From the NCBI GenBank assembly GCA_001661515.1, contig LUVW01000001.1:1072052-1136051 (forward strand): DNA of 64,000 nt, written 5' to 3'. The position numbers and the translations under genes were made by a program. The DNA is from Capniomyces stellatus (lineage: Eukaryota > Kickxellomycota > Harpellomycetes > Harpellales > Legeriomycetaceae). How positions within the stretch are numbered: position 1 is the stretch's first letter; each line of letters begins with the position of its first letter. Below the pieces are notes generated by a model. It had not been told where the DNA came from. It did not search any database and saw only the letters and a program-made list of their open reading frames with translations. This document shows positions 24,261-35,565 of this stretch, piece after piece.

Positions 24261-25980
24261 ATGAGTTCGGATAGATCTAAAACCAAACCTGGTAAGCAAA
24301 AAAAAAACCTCCCATTCCTTTACTTAGATTCACTAAATTCGAATTGGCAGCTAATCCAGTCAATTTCCGTACTTATAATGGCCAAATATGCGGAATTCAA
24401 CTTTGACTCCCACCCCTCTATAATTTTTTTAAAAGGGATGCTTTATCTTTAAACTTAGGTAAAAAAGCCAGAGGAAAATTCGATGTAAGCACAGAACATA
24501 TTAATGATGTCTAGAACTGTTTGTATCGTTATTGTTATTGTTAATATTATTCAGAACGCACATCAACTAAATAATATAATATAATGTTGCTATACATAAA
24601 CAAAAGAGAAAAATAGAGGAGTCCAATAGTATTGATTTGGGCGAATACCTAAAAGAACTGGATCTTTATTGCAAGGAGATAGATGGTGATGGGAACTGTT
24701 TGTTCAGGTACTTGTCAGTTTAGTATAATACGTGGTTCAATATGTTTTATTGTACTTGGATCCTGTCACGATGGGGAGTTTGAGGCATATTCTTTGAGCT
24801 CGAGTGTGGTATTGATAGAGCAGTGAAATGTTTTTGGAATAGATCGCTTTCTGATCAATATTACGGAAACGCCGACAATCATTTTCTCATTCGAGCAAAA
24901 GTCTGCGAGTATATGGAAGCCAACAGGGAGGACTTTGAGCCATTTATAGACGAAGGAAAAACCTTTGAGAAATATATAAACCTAATGGGCCAAAAGGGTG
25001 TCTTTGGTGGGAATATGGAGTTGGTTTCGTTTGCAAGAAGCTTTGGAGTAGATGTTAAAATTTACCAGGCTGGAGGAATGGTTTTTGTGATCAGTGGAAA
25101 CCATCCGGCATCAGAGGGAGCTAGTAAAGTTAGAGATGTTATCCATATAGCGTAATTGGTTCAAGTACTTTATATAGTGTTTGCATCTGTTTGAAAAGTG
25201 CAACTGAAGCTTTAACTTGTACGAATAACTATAGATATCACGATTATGAGCATTACTCGTCTATTAGAAACTCAAGTGGTCCTCACAGTGGACCACCCTT
25301 AATCCATGTAAGTTATATTGCTACTTTTATATGCGCGATTACTGTGCTATGTACTCTGAGTAAACGATTTTACCAACTAAATGCTTTTGATATGGGGATA
25401 GAGCAAGTACAATTCAGTATCACCTAGCGACACATCCAAAACGGGTAGCGATAAAATTATTGATAAAAAGCTCCAATCTAAAATCAAAGCTATAATCCAG
25501 GCCACAAAAATCCAAGACGAATCAAAAGTAGCAAGACTATTGAAAAAATACAATGGCGATGTCGACTTGGTTATAGATAAAATCTGGATGTCATCCATGG
25601 AATCTGAAGTAGATAGGCTCGATGATCTTTCCAGTGAGACGTCTTATAACAAGGAAGTTACGCTGAAACAAAAGGAAGGCGATAGCGCAAACAAATCAGC
25701 AACTAGCCCCGCTAAAAATGAAAGCATGCCCAAAAATGAAAGCATGACTAAAAATGAAAGCGAGGGCTTGAATCTGGAGCCAAGCAATAACAGCTCTAAC
25801 AAAGACGTCATTGATAAAAATAAGCGCATATCAGCAAGGGAGAAGAAGGAGCTTTCTAAAAGAAGGCAAAAGGAGCAGTCTAAACTTAAAAAACAAGAAA
25901 AGACGCGAAAACCGCTTAATTTGGAGAGCCGAACCGACAGATCCGAGACATCTGGTCGGTTAAACCAACTGCAGATTTGA
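24261..25980 (+). CDS. OTU-domain deubiquitinase with UBA-like C-terminus (OTUD3-like)
   Basis: Six exons: 24261-24291, 24459-24484, 24607-24707, 24843-25151, 25235-25307 and 25402-25980. They join in phase to 372 residues. Exons 2 and 3 have weak acceptors; the third is A-rich (CAAAAG), and the last exon could instead begin at 25408. The OTU Cys box is IDGDGNCLFRSLSDQ (Cys50), and the His box EHYSSIRNSSGPHSGPP (His162) lies in exon 5. FGGNMELVSFARSFGVDVKI is also typical. After the catalytic domain, SKVARLLKKYNGDVDLVIDK resembles the UBA-like module of OTUD3 proteins. The tail has KNESM repeats and a Lys/Glu coiled coil. It should cleave ubiquitin chains; linkage preference is unknown. The 5' UTR runs into the poly-C gap, so an upstream start cannot be excluded. 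Confidence 0.88.
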
Positions 25981-26030
25981 TTTTTGGTTGATGGTCTAAG
26001 CGGGTTCTATTTATAACAGGCTATTTTTTT

Positions 26031-26066
26031 GGTGTGTGTGTATGTGTGAATGCGTGTGTGTGTGTG
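26031..26066. repeat. (TG)n microsatellite
   Basis: Imperfect TG dinucleotide run followed by a G-rich tract. Confidence 0.85.
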
Positions 26067-26125
26067 GGAAGAGCGGAGGGGTGGGGGGTTCTGTGATTAT
26101 AAATCATAAGTTCGCAGGACTTTGA

Positions 26126-26299
26126 GATATTTATAAGCCATATCTCGGCTTTGCCGGTTATTTGGGCATCTTGAGCCTTTTACTCGGCATTTTTCTTGGA
26201 TGGGATGATTTTAAAGCACGAGTTCGGGAGATAAAGTGTACTCCAGGATGTATGAATGGACCTGGTCCACCCTTCCTCAACGCACCCACCTCGCTTTAA
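26126..26299 (+). pseudogene. Orphan C-terminal exon of an unknown membrane protein
   Basis: From 26126 the frame reads DIYKPYLGFAGYLGILSLLL, continues through GWDDFKARVREIKCTPGCMN and ends in TAA at 26299. One hydrophobic helix, good codon use and a Gly/Pro/Cys tail make it look coding. An in-frame TGA at 26123 blocks extension upstream, the only nearby acceptor is a weak TTGAG, and no ATG-bearing exon is visible before the OTU stop at 25980. It is either the last exon of a gene I cannot assemble or a truncated relic. I do not recognise the family. Confidence 0.4.
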
Positions 26300-26530
26300 A
26301 CCTCATATCCTTTAAAGGCATTACTATTACGTATATCGTGGATTTGTCTACCCAAAAGAACGAAATAGTGAAATGGTAGGGTAAAACTATGTAAAGATCT
26401 CTGGCCATGTGCTAGCGTGTGAGCTTCCACTTTATGGCACTTTATGCTAGTGTACTGCAACTCATGTATACTTTGTCAGGTCGCTTATTCATCAAAACTA
26501 AGCCAAATACTGCCTCGATCTAGCTTGATG

Positions 26531-26567
26531 GAATGTGATGTGATGTCATGTCATGTCATGTCATGTA
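26531..26567. repeat. TGATG/TCATG short tandem repeat
   Basis: Pentameric repeat of TGTGA and then TGTCA units, about seven copies. Confidence 0.85.
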
Positions 26568-27447
26568 GTAGTAGACTGTTTTGACTGGCCTGTTTCCTAG
26601 AGAATAGTCGATATTTTGCTACCAATTAGACTGTGCTTGGCTTAATTTGATATACCAAGCCAATAACAAAGTAATATTTTATATTTTACACTGGATAATT
26701 TATATTTGCATAAAGGGCCGGATTGTATTTTTATTAGATATTTGCGATAAAAAGGCATTTAAAATAAAAATACAACTAAATACTGCAACAAGCAAATTGG
26801 TTTGCAAAAAAAACGTTACAATGCTTTAATTTGATATATAAAAAAAACGCAATTTGGTACCACTATGAATGGCTTTCACAGTTTATGAATACTACTCTAG
26901 CACCCATTTTGAGCTTTAACAAAAAACAAACAAGCATTTCAATCGTGAAATTTGTTTAGGTTTATCAACTTGGCGGATATTGCACTAATTGATTATCATA
27001 GTTTCAATAAGAATTAAAAGGAACAACCTTGTCTAGTAAATCTATTTTTAACCGTTAAATTACTGTTCCTCTAAAGTTTTTCTTTTTTTTTCCATCATTA
27101 AAAGGTCCAACAACGAAAATTTTCATCCAACACACTTTGGTAGAAAAACGCAATTGCTTCAATGGAGATTAAAGGCTGTAACTGAAGAGTAAGGTAAAGG
27201 CCATTCAGTCAATTTAGACGATAATAAGTGGGGCATTACAGTGATCGGATAGTCTTATAAGCATATATACCGAGTAAAAGTTGGAATTTGGTAAAGCTAC
27301 AGCAGTCAGTTATCAAAGAGATTTTGAAATTTAAACCCAAGCATGAAATATAAAAATACTTGTAAATAGGCAAAGAAATAGAGGTGAAGAATATAAAGCA
27401 GAGTAATAACGAGCTATATTTTCTGGTTGTGTAAAGGACTGATTAGG

Positions 27448-29495
27448 ATGAATCCAGAGGTTATAGATTTGACGGAGGCGAGCGAGAATAATAACATTCT
27501 AAACAGATCGATAGTTAGAGGAGGAAATCGAGAAAGAAAATTCAGAAACGAGATTGTGTTGATAGACAGTGATGAGGAAAGCACCGGGGCTGAAGGTCGA
27601 GCAACGGGATCCAATAGAGAAAATGGAGCTTTAGACAACGGCAATGAACGGCGGGTGGAACTAATCGAAGACGGCGATAACAACAATAATGTTACGATTA
27701 ACGAAATGATTAATAGGATAACACAGATCCAGGGCAGAATATCTTCGATTATCGGTACGAATAGAGGCGATTTGGATGGAAACACCATCGCCACAGAATC
27801 AGATATTATCCGAGCGGCTTTTGGGGGCTCTAATCAGGGTAAGGAGATTTGTAGATCTTTGATATAGAACTTGGATAAAATAAGGCGTTAATCGCTAGAA
27901 TTTTACCGCTAAGGGTATAGCAACATATTTATTAGCAATTGAAACGTTTTCTTTTTTTTGAATAATTTTTTTTTAAATTTCTGCGTGACTTTTATAATAT
28001 TACAGAGAGTCAAGTTCGACGACGAAATCGTCAAGAAGCGCGGAACACTGGGGGTATAATGTCAAGTAGCGCAAGAGAGCGACAAAGAAGGTTTGAAACC
28101 TCAGTAATGACAGCACCAACGCCAACAAGTGCTATTTCCCCAGCTGCCTCATCTTCGCTAGCTAATCCTGAGAGTAACACGGATATGTTGCCGTTTGATT
28201 TGACAAGGAGCTACATTCCATTTGGGGGAAATGGGGGTGATAACACTGTCGCTTTGAACGAAAGAGGTCGGATAGAAAACATTATAAGAAACGTTGGTAA
28301 TATCTACAGGGGAATAAATGCAAGCTCAGGGAGTGGAGGCCCGGAAAGAACACGGAATGGTGATGGGTCTAGAGCTAGGTTAAGAAATAGGAGCATGAAT
28401 AGAAATAGGAATATAAATAGAAGTAGGGACATGAATAGAAGTAGGGACAGGGATAGGGGCAGAGATAGGATTAGGAACGAAGATGGGGGCAGAGATAGGA
28501 TTAGGAACGAAGATGGGGGCAGAAGAAGGGTGACGACAAGAAACACGACCAGAGATGAAAATACCAATACGTTTTCAGGTGTGGGGTCAAGGGTTAGTGC
28601 TGGTGGCTCTTACAATCAGCAAACGGCATCAAACTCATCAAGAAATGGCGGAAGGAGAGGAGGTGCTTTAGCGAACCAACAGAGTGCAGCAGGGATGGTG
28701 TTGTCTATTTTTGGCCTGGATAGCAACGAGAGGGACATTTCACAATTTGTGGTTAACCAAGATCACCATCCAGGCCAAACTTTAAGAGGACAAGCATCCA
28801 CTAGCCACAGATTAAGAGGTGTAGGCAGTCAACTCCACGATGAAAGAATAATGTGTCCTGCATACGACTCTGATGGCTCAAACGAAGACGGCACTGACTC
28901 TGATTTTGACTTTATTAGCAGCGATGAAGACCATAGCGGCCAGAGCGATCAAAACACATATCCTGATGGCACCAACACCTACGCACTTGACTACAGCGGG
29001 ATGTTGAGAACCGACGAGGCTATGGCTCGCCGGCGTGGCTGGAGAATAAACACTGTTGGGGGAGTGGTGGAGTCTGATTTTGGGTTTGGTGCAACTTCTG
29101 CTGAAGAAGAGTTTGAAGACCTGTCTTTATTCCTTCTTTTGCAGCAGTCTGAGCCACAGTCAAACATTCGTGATAACCCAGTCAAAAAGCGAAAAATGAC
29201 CCAGCGCGAAATTAAAGTTTCAAATATGGGCAATTACTCTCGCGATGTGCCAATTAGAAACTCGGAGGACTTTTATGAAGGCGATGAGGTCGCCAATTTA
29301 GACGAAAACGATTCGGTAATGGTGTGTAACGATTGCGAGGAGCCATTTCTAACCACTACTGTGATTATGATGTCCAAGTGTGGTCACCCCATGTGCAGCC
29401 CTTGTTTGGAGAAAATCGCTACACTCGTGTGTAAATGTCCTACATGCAGTACACGGGTTAAAAAAGCCGAGTACATCAGAATATTCCATTCCTAG
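27448..29495 (+). CDS. RING-finger protein with SUMO-interacting motifs (candidate STUbL)
   Basis: Two exons, 27448-27838 and 28006-29495, give 626 residues. The N-terminus holds hydrophobic-acidic motifs typical of SUMO-interacting motifs: EVIDLTE (residues 4-10), EIVLIDSDEE (35-44) and VELIED. The middle is long and disordered: Arg/Asn-rich with a perfect tandem copy of RDRIRNEDGG, then an acidic Ser/Asp stretch. The C-terminal 59 residues form a RING-like domain, VCNDCEEPFL ... CGHPMCSPCLEKI ... CKCPTCSTRVKKAEY, with CxxC, CGH, CxxC and CPTC in order. In RNF4 and Slx8, SIMs plus a C-terminal RING make a ligase that ubiquitinates poly-SUMO conjugates in the nucleus. That role here is inference; the RING is certain enough, the SIMs are short motifs. 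Confidence 0.8.
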
Positions 29496-29896
29496 TATAG
29501 AGTAGGACCGACTTGTTTGTATTTTATATATATATGTTTATACGCCAAAGAAATAGTAGTCCAGTATTCTGGCTTTTGTCACTCTACAAGCTAATTTTAA
29601 CATTCTGAAACCATCCTTGTTAAACCACACTCGGCCCTTGCTTGATTCCAGACTTACTCTTATATACCAGACTAAAAGTTTTTAACTTTGGGGCAAACGC
29701 TTATCAAGTGCATTTGGCCACCTATATTAATCGTGTAAACAAAACGTCCAGATTTGCACATTTACATGTGCGTAAAATTATTTCGAATGTTTTTTATTGG
29801 ATTATCATTGCTTGCATAAGGATACTTGCTTATTTTCTACCCCCTAAAAACAATCAAAGGTGTACTGGTACAAAATAAACAAGAAAGATCCTGTCT
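29496..29896. other. Convergent 3' spacer
   Basis: Between the stop codons of the RING gene and the MoCF gene. AT-rich; nothing coding seen. Confidence 0.55.
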
Positions 29897-31358
29897 CTAT
29901 AGCTGAGAATGATCCACTCCATCCACGTTTTTGAAAAGCTCCTCAAAGCAATCTCTAACAGCACCCTTATTTAACCCTGTAATGGTCACCAGCACCTTAA
30001 TGCTGTCCTCGCTAGCATCAGGTGGTAGCCATTTAGGATAGGACCCTATCTTCACGCCCACATCCAAATACCTTGACTGTACCTCGGTGAGTATGGGTGC
30101 CAGCAAAGACTCGCCCATACTTGTGCCAATAACCAATCGGGTATACCCCGTGTCCATTGCATCATATTCTGCTTTCAATTTGTCAATGTTAATGGACTCG
30201 CGTGAACTTAGGTACTCGAGGTTATCGAATTTGCCAGTTTTGTAAAGGCTTAGCTCATCCAAAAACACATCAACAAGCGCCTCAAATAGGTTCGGAACTC
30301 CTGGGAACACAAATACGTTTTTGTTGACTGATATCACTGGAACCCACGAATCCTCCTTGACATACAGCTTACCCGATCCCACAGGGAATAGCCCCATCTT
30401 TGCCACCGCAACTTGCTCTGGTGTGCCATGAGGATCTGGTAAAACCATTTTAACTTTACTATTTCGTGTAGTTGATGGGTTGCCGTCTTTATTCGCGCCA
30501 TTATTTCTACCATTTAAATGTGTGTGTCTGGTCTTGATACTTTTCGCCATTTTGGCTATTGTCTCTTCGTGGTATTCTAATCCAAGACCAAACGCTTTCG
30601 CCAAAGCCGTATATGTTATGTCGTCATGTGTCGGTCCTATTGGTACATGGTTACAATAGTCTGATTGTTAGAAATATGAGCGTTGTTTGTCTCTTGAATT
30701 CGCTTTGTTCACTTTTCTATTTTACTCTTTTATTTGCAATCCAAAAAGAATCAATCCATTCTATTCCAACTTGAACACTAACATCTAAATACTTACCTAT
30801 CCCGCCAGAGGTAATTACTGCATCATACTCTTGTGAAAGCTTAATAACCGAGCACCCAATGTCTTGCAGGTCATCCGGAACCACTTCAATCTTTTTCAAA
30901 TCAATTCCCCTTTCAAAACATCTTTTTGCTATTAAATTCATAGACAAAATTGATTACCGCTCTGCTAGTCAACAACACTCTTTGCTGTGTTATAAATTCT
31001 CTTCTATAAATAAACAGCCTTAGCACCAGTGTATGAATCTGTTTCAATATTCTTGGCATTTTCTTTAATATTTCCAAACAGCATTGTTACCTAGATACTT
31101 TGAGTTGCTATCAACTATCTTTCCGCTTAGAATCTCGTCCCCGATTATACATGCTGCTATTCTTAAAGGTTTGAAAAGTCCGATTTTGTTTTGAGTCAAG
31201 ACATTGTTCTCTTCGTGGGTATTTTTGCCGAGTAAATGTGTCGTTGGTGAATACTCTGTTGTTTTACTCAACAAGGCGCTTTGTTTCAAAAATCGCTTGA
31301 CGATTAGTTGCTTTTGAAATTCGAGTTTTCTTAAAATCAATTTACTTTTACAATCCAT
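29897..31358 (-). CDS. Molybdopterin-binding (MoCF/CinA-like) domain protein
   Basis: Three exons: 31091-31358, 30797-30928 and 29897-30636, joined in phase to 379 residues. The MoCF_biosynth fold is clear: IGDEILSGKIVDSNSKYLAK across the first junction, then DAVITSGGIGPTHDDITY across the second. Relatives are the N-terminal domain of human FAD synthase FLAD1 and bacterial CinA, some of which hydrolyse FAD or ADP-ribose. No PAPS-reductase/FAD-synthase domain follows. The C-terminal 150 residues instead contain FVFPGVPNLFEALVDVFLDE, typical of the FLAD1 N-terminal unit. The first 40 residues are basic and amphipathic (mitochondrial targeting is possible). Substrate unknown; a direct role in molybdopterin synthesis is not implied. 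Confidence 0.85.
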
Positions 31359-32317
31359 TGTCGTTTCGTCTACCTAATTTCAGCTCTATATTCGTTGCAT
31401 CTTATCTTGGCCAAGGATCTTGGCTATAAACTTTAATAATGAATAAACAAAAAGTGCGCGCGTTCAAAAAGTGGAAACACAATCACAAGTTTTTTATTAT
31501 TATTGAAGAAAACCCAATTATTGCTTTTTAATGCCAAAAACATGTAATAAGAGCAAATTCCACCAAATCAAATAACCAAGCGCAAAATAATCTCAATTCA
31601 ATATCTATTGCACATATTATTGTTACCTCATTTAATTTTTTTTATATAACGGGCAACAGATCCAAACTCGGGTGTTTCTGAACACATGGAACAAAATCTA
31701 AATACACTGACCATGTTTTGCAATATAAAATGAGAGAATGATAGACATTTTGGTATTTGATTCAAACATTAGCGCTCAGCACGCTGTTTTCGCCGAGATA
31801 GCACAATTGATCCATTAATGTAGCGTGCTACTCGATACTTTGTATATTGAAGACTTTTTGGAGCTTTTTGTATCAAAATACTTTTGTAACATTTCGATAA
31901 TGATTACTCAGCGCAGCTAGTCAATTTAAGAAAGATGCACTGAAATAGAACCACAATCCAATATTTGCTATTAAAGTACACAATGTTTCATTCTACTAGT
32001 CTTGTTAGATTTTCGTGGTAACTGTTACCATGACTGATACATCGATATCAACAATAACACTTGGGCCCCCTTTGTTATCTAGTTATTAATGAAGTGATCG
32101 ATACTGCTATATTAGGCATCATTGTGTTGCAGCTTACACAGGTTGGAACTTTTCTTATAGTGTGAGATGTTTGTACTACTATAGTAAAAAAGGAATGGTA
32201 TTTGTACATTCTATAACTTATAGTTGCAGAAACTATAAATTCAAACAGCTACACCAGACCTTGGGGCAATAAATTCATCTGGTGTCTATATCTTCATTAG
32301 CATTCATAATCACCTTC
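31359..32317. other. Spacer between divergent genes
   Basis: Shared upstream region of the MoCF and aspartyl protease genes. A 26-codon ORF at 31738 (MIDILVFDSNISAQHAVFAE) has good codon use but no partner exon. Nothing else seen. Confidence 0.45.
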
Positions 32318-34108
32318 ATGAAAATGTTTTTGGCTTGTATTACCGTGCTCTATTTTTTAGGATTACAAAAAATAATGTCGGAAGTTGGTGCTGGGGATCA
32401 AGTGTTCGAGTAAGTTAGCTGAAAAGAAAAACCAAACCGACCTTTTTTTATATTAAAGCCAACCTATTTTTTCTTATCGAAATTTGTTAATATCGACGTT
32501 AATAAACGTGAAAAGCAAACTGTTTTTTTTGTATTGAATTTTCAAGTTGTTTTTTTGTTTGCACTTTGATTCAACATGTGCAATAAACTATAACTGATTT
32601 TAATACCGACTATTTAAACTCGTGGATTAGGATCAAGCTAAGCAGAGGAATCAGCTTAAACCCAGAGTTGGCTATTAACAGGAAGGTCCAACACCTGGCT
32701 AAAAAAAGCCTGCTTACGCTAACTACGCCTTTGAGAAATGTAGTTGACGACTATGTAAACCGCGTTATGCTCCGATACTATAAATTTGTGTATATTTTAA
32801 CTTGTGTAGTAATGAAGGGTCTAAAATTGGGCAAGTTAACATGCATTTCCAGTACTATGGTGTAATTAGCATAGGTAATTGTCTATATATATAACTGAAA
32901 TCGTGGTATTTTTGTACGGGCTGGCCGTTTGTATAAATATGGCAAATCAAGCTAAAGCCAAAGCCAAAATACGTGTATTAGGAACACCGCCACAAAAATT
33001 CAAAGTAATCTTTGATACGGGGTCTTCAAGCTTATGGGTTCCAGGAATATACTGCAAGTCTGCATCATGCCAACAGCACAATAGATTCAACCCGCTAAAA
33101 TCTAGATCATTTTACAATATTGGGGACGTAATATCAATAAACTATGGTACAGGTTCAATTAAGGCGGTTACAGGCATGGATGTGGTTAACTTTGGAGGAA
33201 TTAAATTGGATATGCAGCACTTTTCGCATTCCATAGAGCAGGATGAAACTTTCAGCTCGCCAGAAACCATTTTTGATGGCCTATTTGGTCTGGCGTTTGA
33301 GGGGCTATCAAGCAACGGTAAGGGCGTGCTTTTTTTTTCGAAAGTGTTCAAAGGTGTATTGTTTATCATAACTTTGTGTTTGGTTGTGCCTTGTTGGTAC
33401 ACAAATAACCAAGCAAGTAAACAATGGTAAATAGATATGGTTCCTCCTATTTTAAACATGAGAAACCATACCAAGCTAAAGGAATGCGTATTTTCGTTTG
33501 ACCTGTCAAGTGGGGACAGCAGCGAAGGACAGCTCATTCTTGGCGGGTATAACAGAGACAAGTTTAAAGGCGAGTTAAGATGGCTTCCGCTAATAAGAAA
33601 GCTTTACTGGGAGGTCGAGCTTAATGGGATTTACTACGACAACAACAGCTTAAACATACTGAAGCCTTTATCAAACATAAACAAGACTGAGGATCAAGGA
33701 TTTTTGGAAATAAATGACCCTAAGCTTGTAAATTCCAGGCTGGCTAATAGCTACAAACAAGGCCACAGCGCGGTTTTTGACACTGGGACATCATTTATTG
33801 CTGGTGATAAAACCACCATCGGTGAGATTAACAGAATTATAGGTGCTGATGAAAAAACAGGGATAATTGACTGTTCAAGAGTTGACGGCTTGAAGGATTT
33901 CTGGATAGTATTAAACGGAAATCGATTTAAACTCAGTTCGCTGGATTATATATACAAGGACAAAAGGTCAAATGCGTGTATGACTTCGTGGGTATTTGCT
34001 GGGAGAAACGAGTTTTTGATCCTAGGAAATTCATTTCTGAGAAGATACTATTCTGTCTATGACATAAGTGGTGGTCGGGTGGGATTGGGTAAGACCTATT
34101 GGTTATAA
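32318..34108 (+). CDS. Secreted pepsin-like aspartyl protease
   Basis: Five exons: 32318-32409, 32631-32754, 32853-32874, 32982-33317 and 33435-34108, giving 415 residues. Residues 1-15 (KMFLACITVLYFLGL) form a signal peptide, followed by a propeptide beginning EIKLSRGISLN. The mature region starts near YYGVISIGTPPQKF. Both catalytic motifs are intact: FDTGSSSLWVPG, and AVFDTGTSFIAG in the last exon. The flap YGTGS and a CKSASC disulphide loop are present. Exon 3 is a 22-nt micro-exon. It is forced because every donor in exon 2 but one has phase 0, and the CATTTCCAG acceptor at 32852 alone keeps the frame. There is no GPI tail, so release to the medium or the vacuole is likely. Confidence 0.88.
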
Positions 34109-35273
34109 TGATCGCATTTCTGGTAGTATACATTAAACAGAACATCTGCTAACCAAAATAAATAAATGCTGTAGCTGAGTCAATTGGGAATCTAGGGTAG
34201 CCTGATTGGTTCAAGCCAAATTTCAACGCTGTCTAAACCACATAGCCGATTGCAGCAACGATAAAATAACGCCTGTTTTTATTGGAATAGGAACGTTTAA
34301 TTATTTGCATTTAATGACATTTGATTTAAATTGTGGACATGCATTCAACATACATATTACATGTCTACAATTTAAAGATACTCAAAATAAAGCTGATGCC
34401 TACATTTGTCACCCACTTTGCGATAGCACTGGCTGGTCGGTCTATTGGCTAATTTTCAGAGGTATATGATACCTGATATACCAAACTGAAAGCCCATTTT
34501 TGATGCTAGCAGTTGAGGGATAAAAAAAAAAGCAGAATTTCAATGCGATAAGAAGCCTGAAGAGCCAAAAAAACACACGACAGTTAGTTCTTTTTCTGTC
34601 CGCTTTGATTGGTAGGGTAAACTGATTAACATCACGGGATATTTTCTGCCAAATTAAAAGCGTGGTGAAGTGTTTTGCAGAGCACATTCGTGCTTGCACA
34701 GATGATGTTTGCCTCAGGATAGGTCGAATATCATCATGGATATTAAGTCATAAGCAGGCGTATTCTGATTTGATGCCTCAATCCAAAATAGTCACAAGAG
34801 ATTGAGGAAAGCTCAAGACACTGCTGACATGAAACACTAATGACTCGTATCCAATGCACCTAACAATGAAAACTCACGATGCAAATCAGGCAGAAAAGAA
34901 TTGGTTGAAAGCTAATACGTCATATTACTTATGACAAAATATACTATCGTTCATAGACCAAAAATTAGTGTAAACTTTGAAAAGTAAATGACACAATGAG
35001 GGGGTGGTGGGGGAGACATTAATCAATACAAGCCGTTTAAGTTGACCATTGATGTCCTCTAGCTAGGAATTAAACCTTGCTTCATAGGCCTTCAAATAGG
35101 GCTAATACTCTAAACATTCTAATTACCTAACAATTGTTTAATAGCCTTTTCAGTTTTGGGCAGTACAACTACATTAACTGATGGATAGACTCTACTTAGT
35201 AATAAAAAAACTACCTTATAAAGTGGTGCCATATACCACTTTTGATTAATTGGGTGAGTTTTTTTTAGGAAGT
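34109..35273. other. AT-rich spacer downstream of the protease
   Basis: A plus-strand frame at 34206-34469 lacks an ATG and shows no domain; the minus-strand frame at 34442-34699 is unsupported. The last 100 bp are probably the promoter of the small secreted-protein gene. Confidence 0.45.
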
Positions 35274-35565
35274 ATGAGGCAAATCACTGGCAAATTAATA
35301 TCCATTACAGTCAAACTAGTGTTGATTGTTTTGCTCTTGCCGATAGCCATAGCACTAAAATGTGTGCTTTCGCGCCATTCGGCTTGATAGGTGGAACACA
35401 ATTATACTTTTATTGAATACTTCCAACTGTTTAGGCCTAAAAATGGTGCTGAGGACTTGCGAAAACAAAGAATACATAGTTAAAAACATAGATAGGAGGA
35501 CATACGCGTGTGTAACTGTTTCATATACGATGATAACATCGTATAGCTGCAATTTGCAGACTTGA
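35274..35565 (+). CDS. Small secreted Cys-containing protein, 72 aa
   Basis: Exon 1 (35274-35361) encodes MRQITGKLISITVKLVLIVL followed by LLPIAIA, a textbook signal peptide. Without splicing the frame ends a few codons later. A GTGTGC donor at 35362 and a CTGTTTAG acceptor at 35434 define a 73-nt intron that joins in phase 1 to exon 2 (35435-35565). Exon 2 encodes a basic mature part with motifs LRTCENKEYIVKN and YACVTVSYT, ending NLQT. The mature protein is about 45 residues with four cysteines, so two disulphides are possible. I recognise no family. Size, secretion signal and cysteines fit small secreted proteins of host-associated fungi. The unconventional GTGTGC donor is the weak point. 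Confidence 0.55.

Larger units (their letters stand above)
25981..27447. other. Spacer with microsatellites and an orphan coding-like segment
   Basis: Contains a (TG)n tract (26031-26066), an orphan exon-like stretch (26126-26299) and a TCATG repeat (26531-26567). The rest is AT-rich. Confidence 0.5.

Noticed and set aside
33142..33561. Minus-strand ORF of 139 codons in the protease gene
   Set aside because: Antisense to the protease; it crosses the intron and the second exon block.
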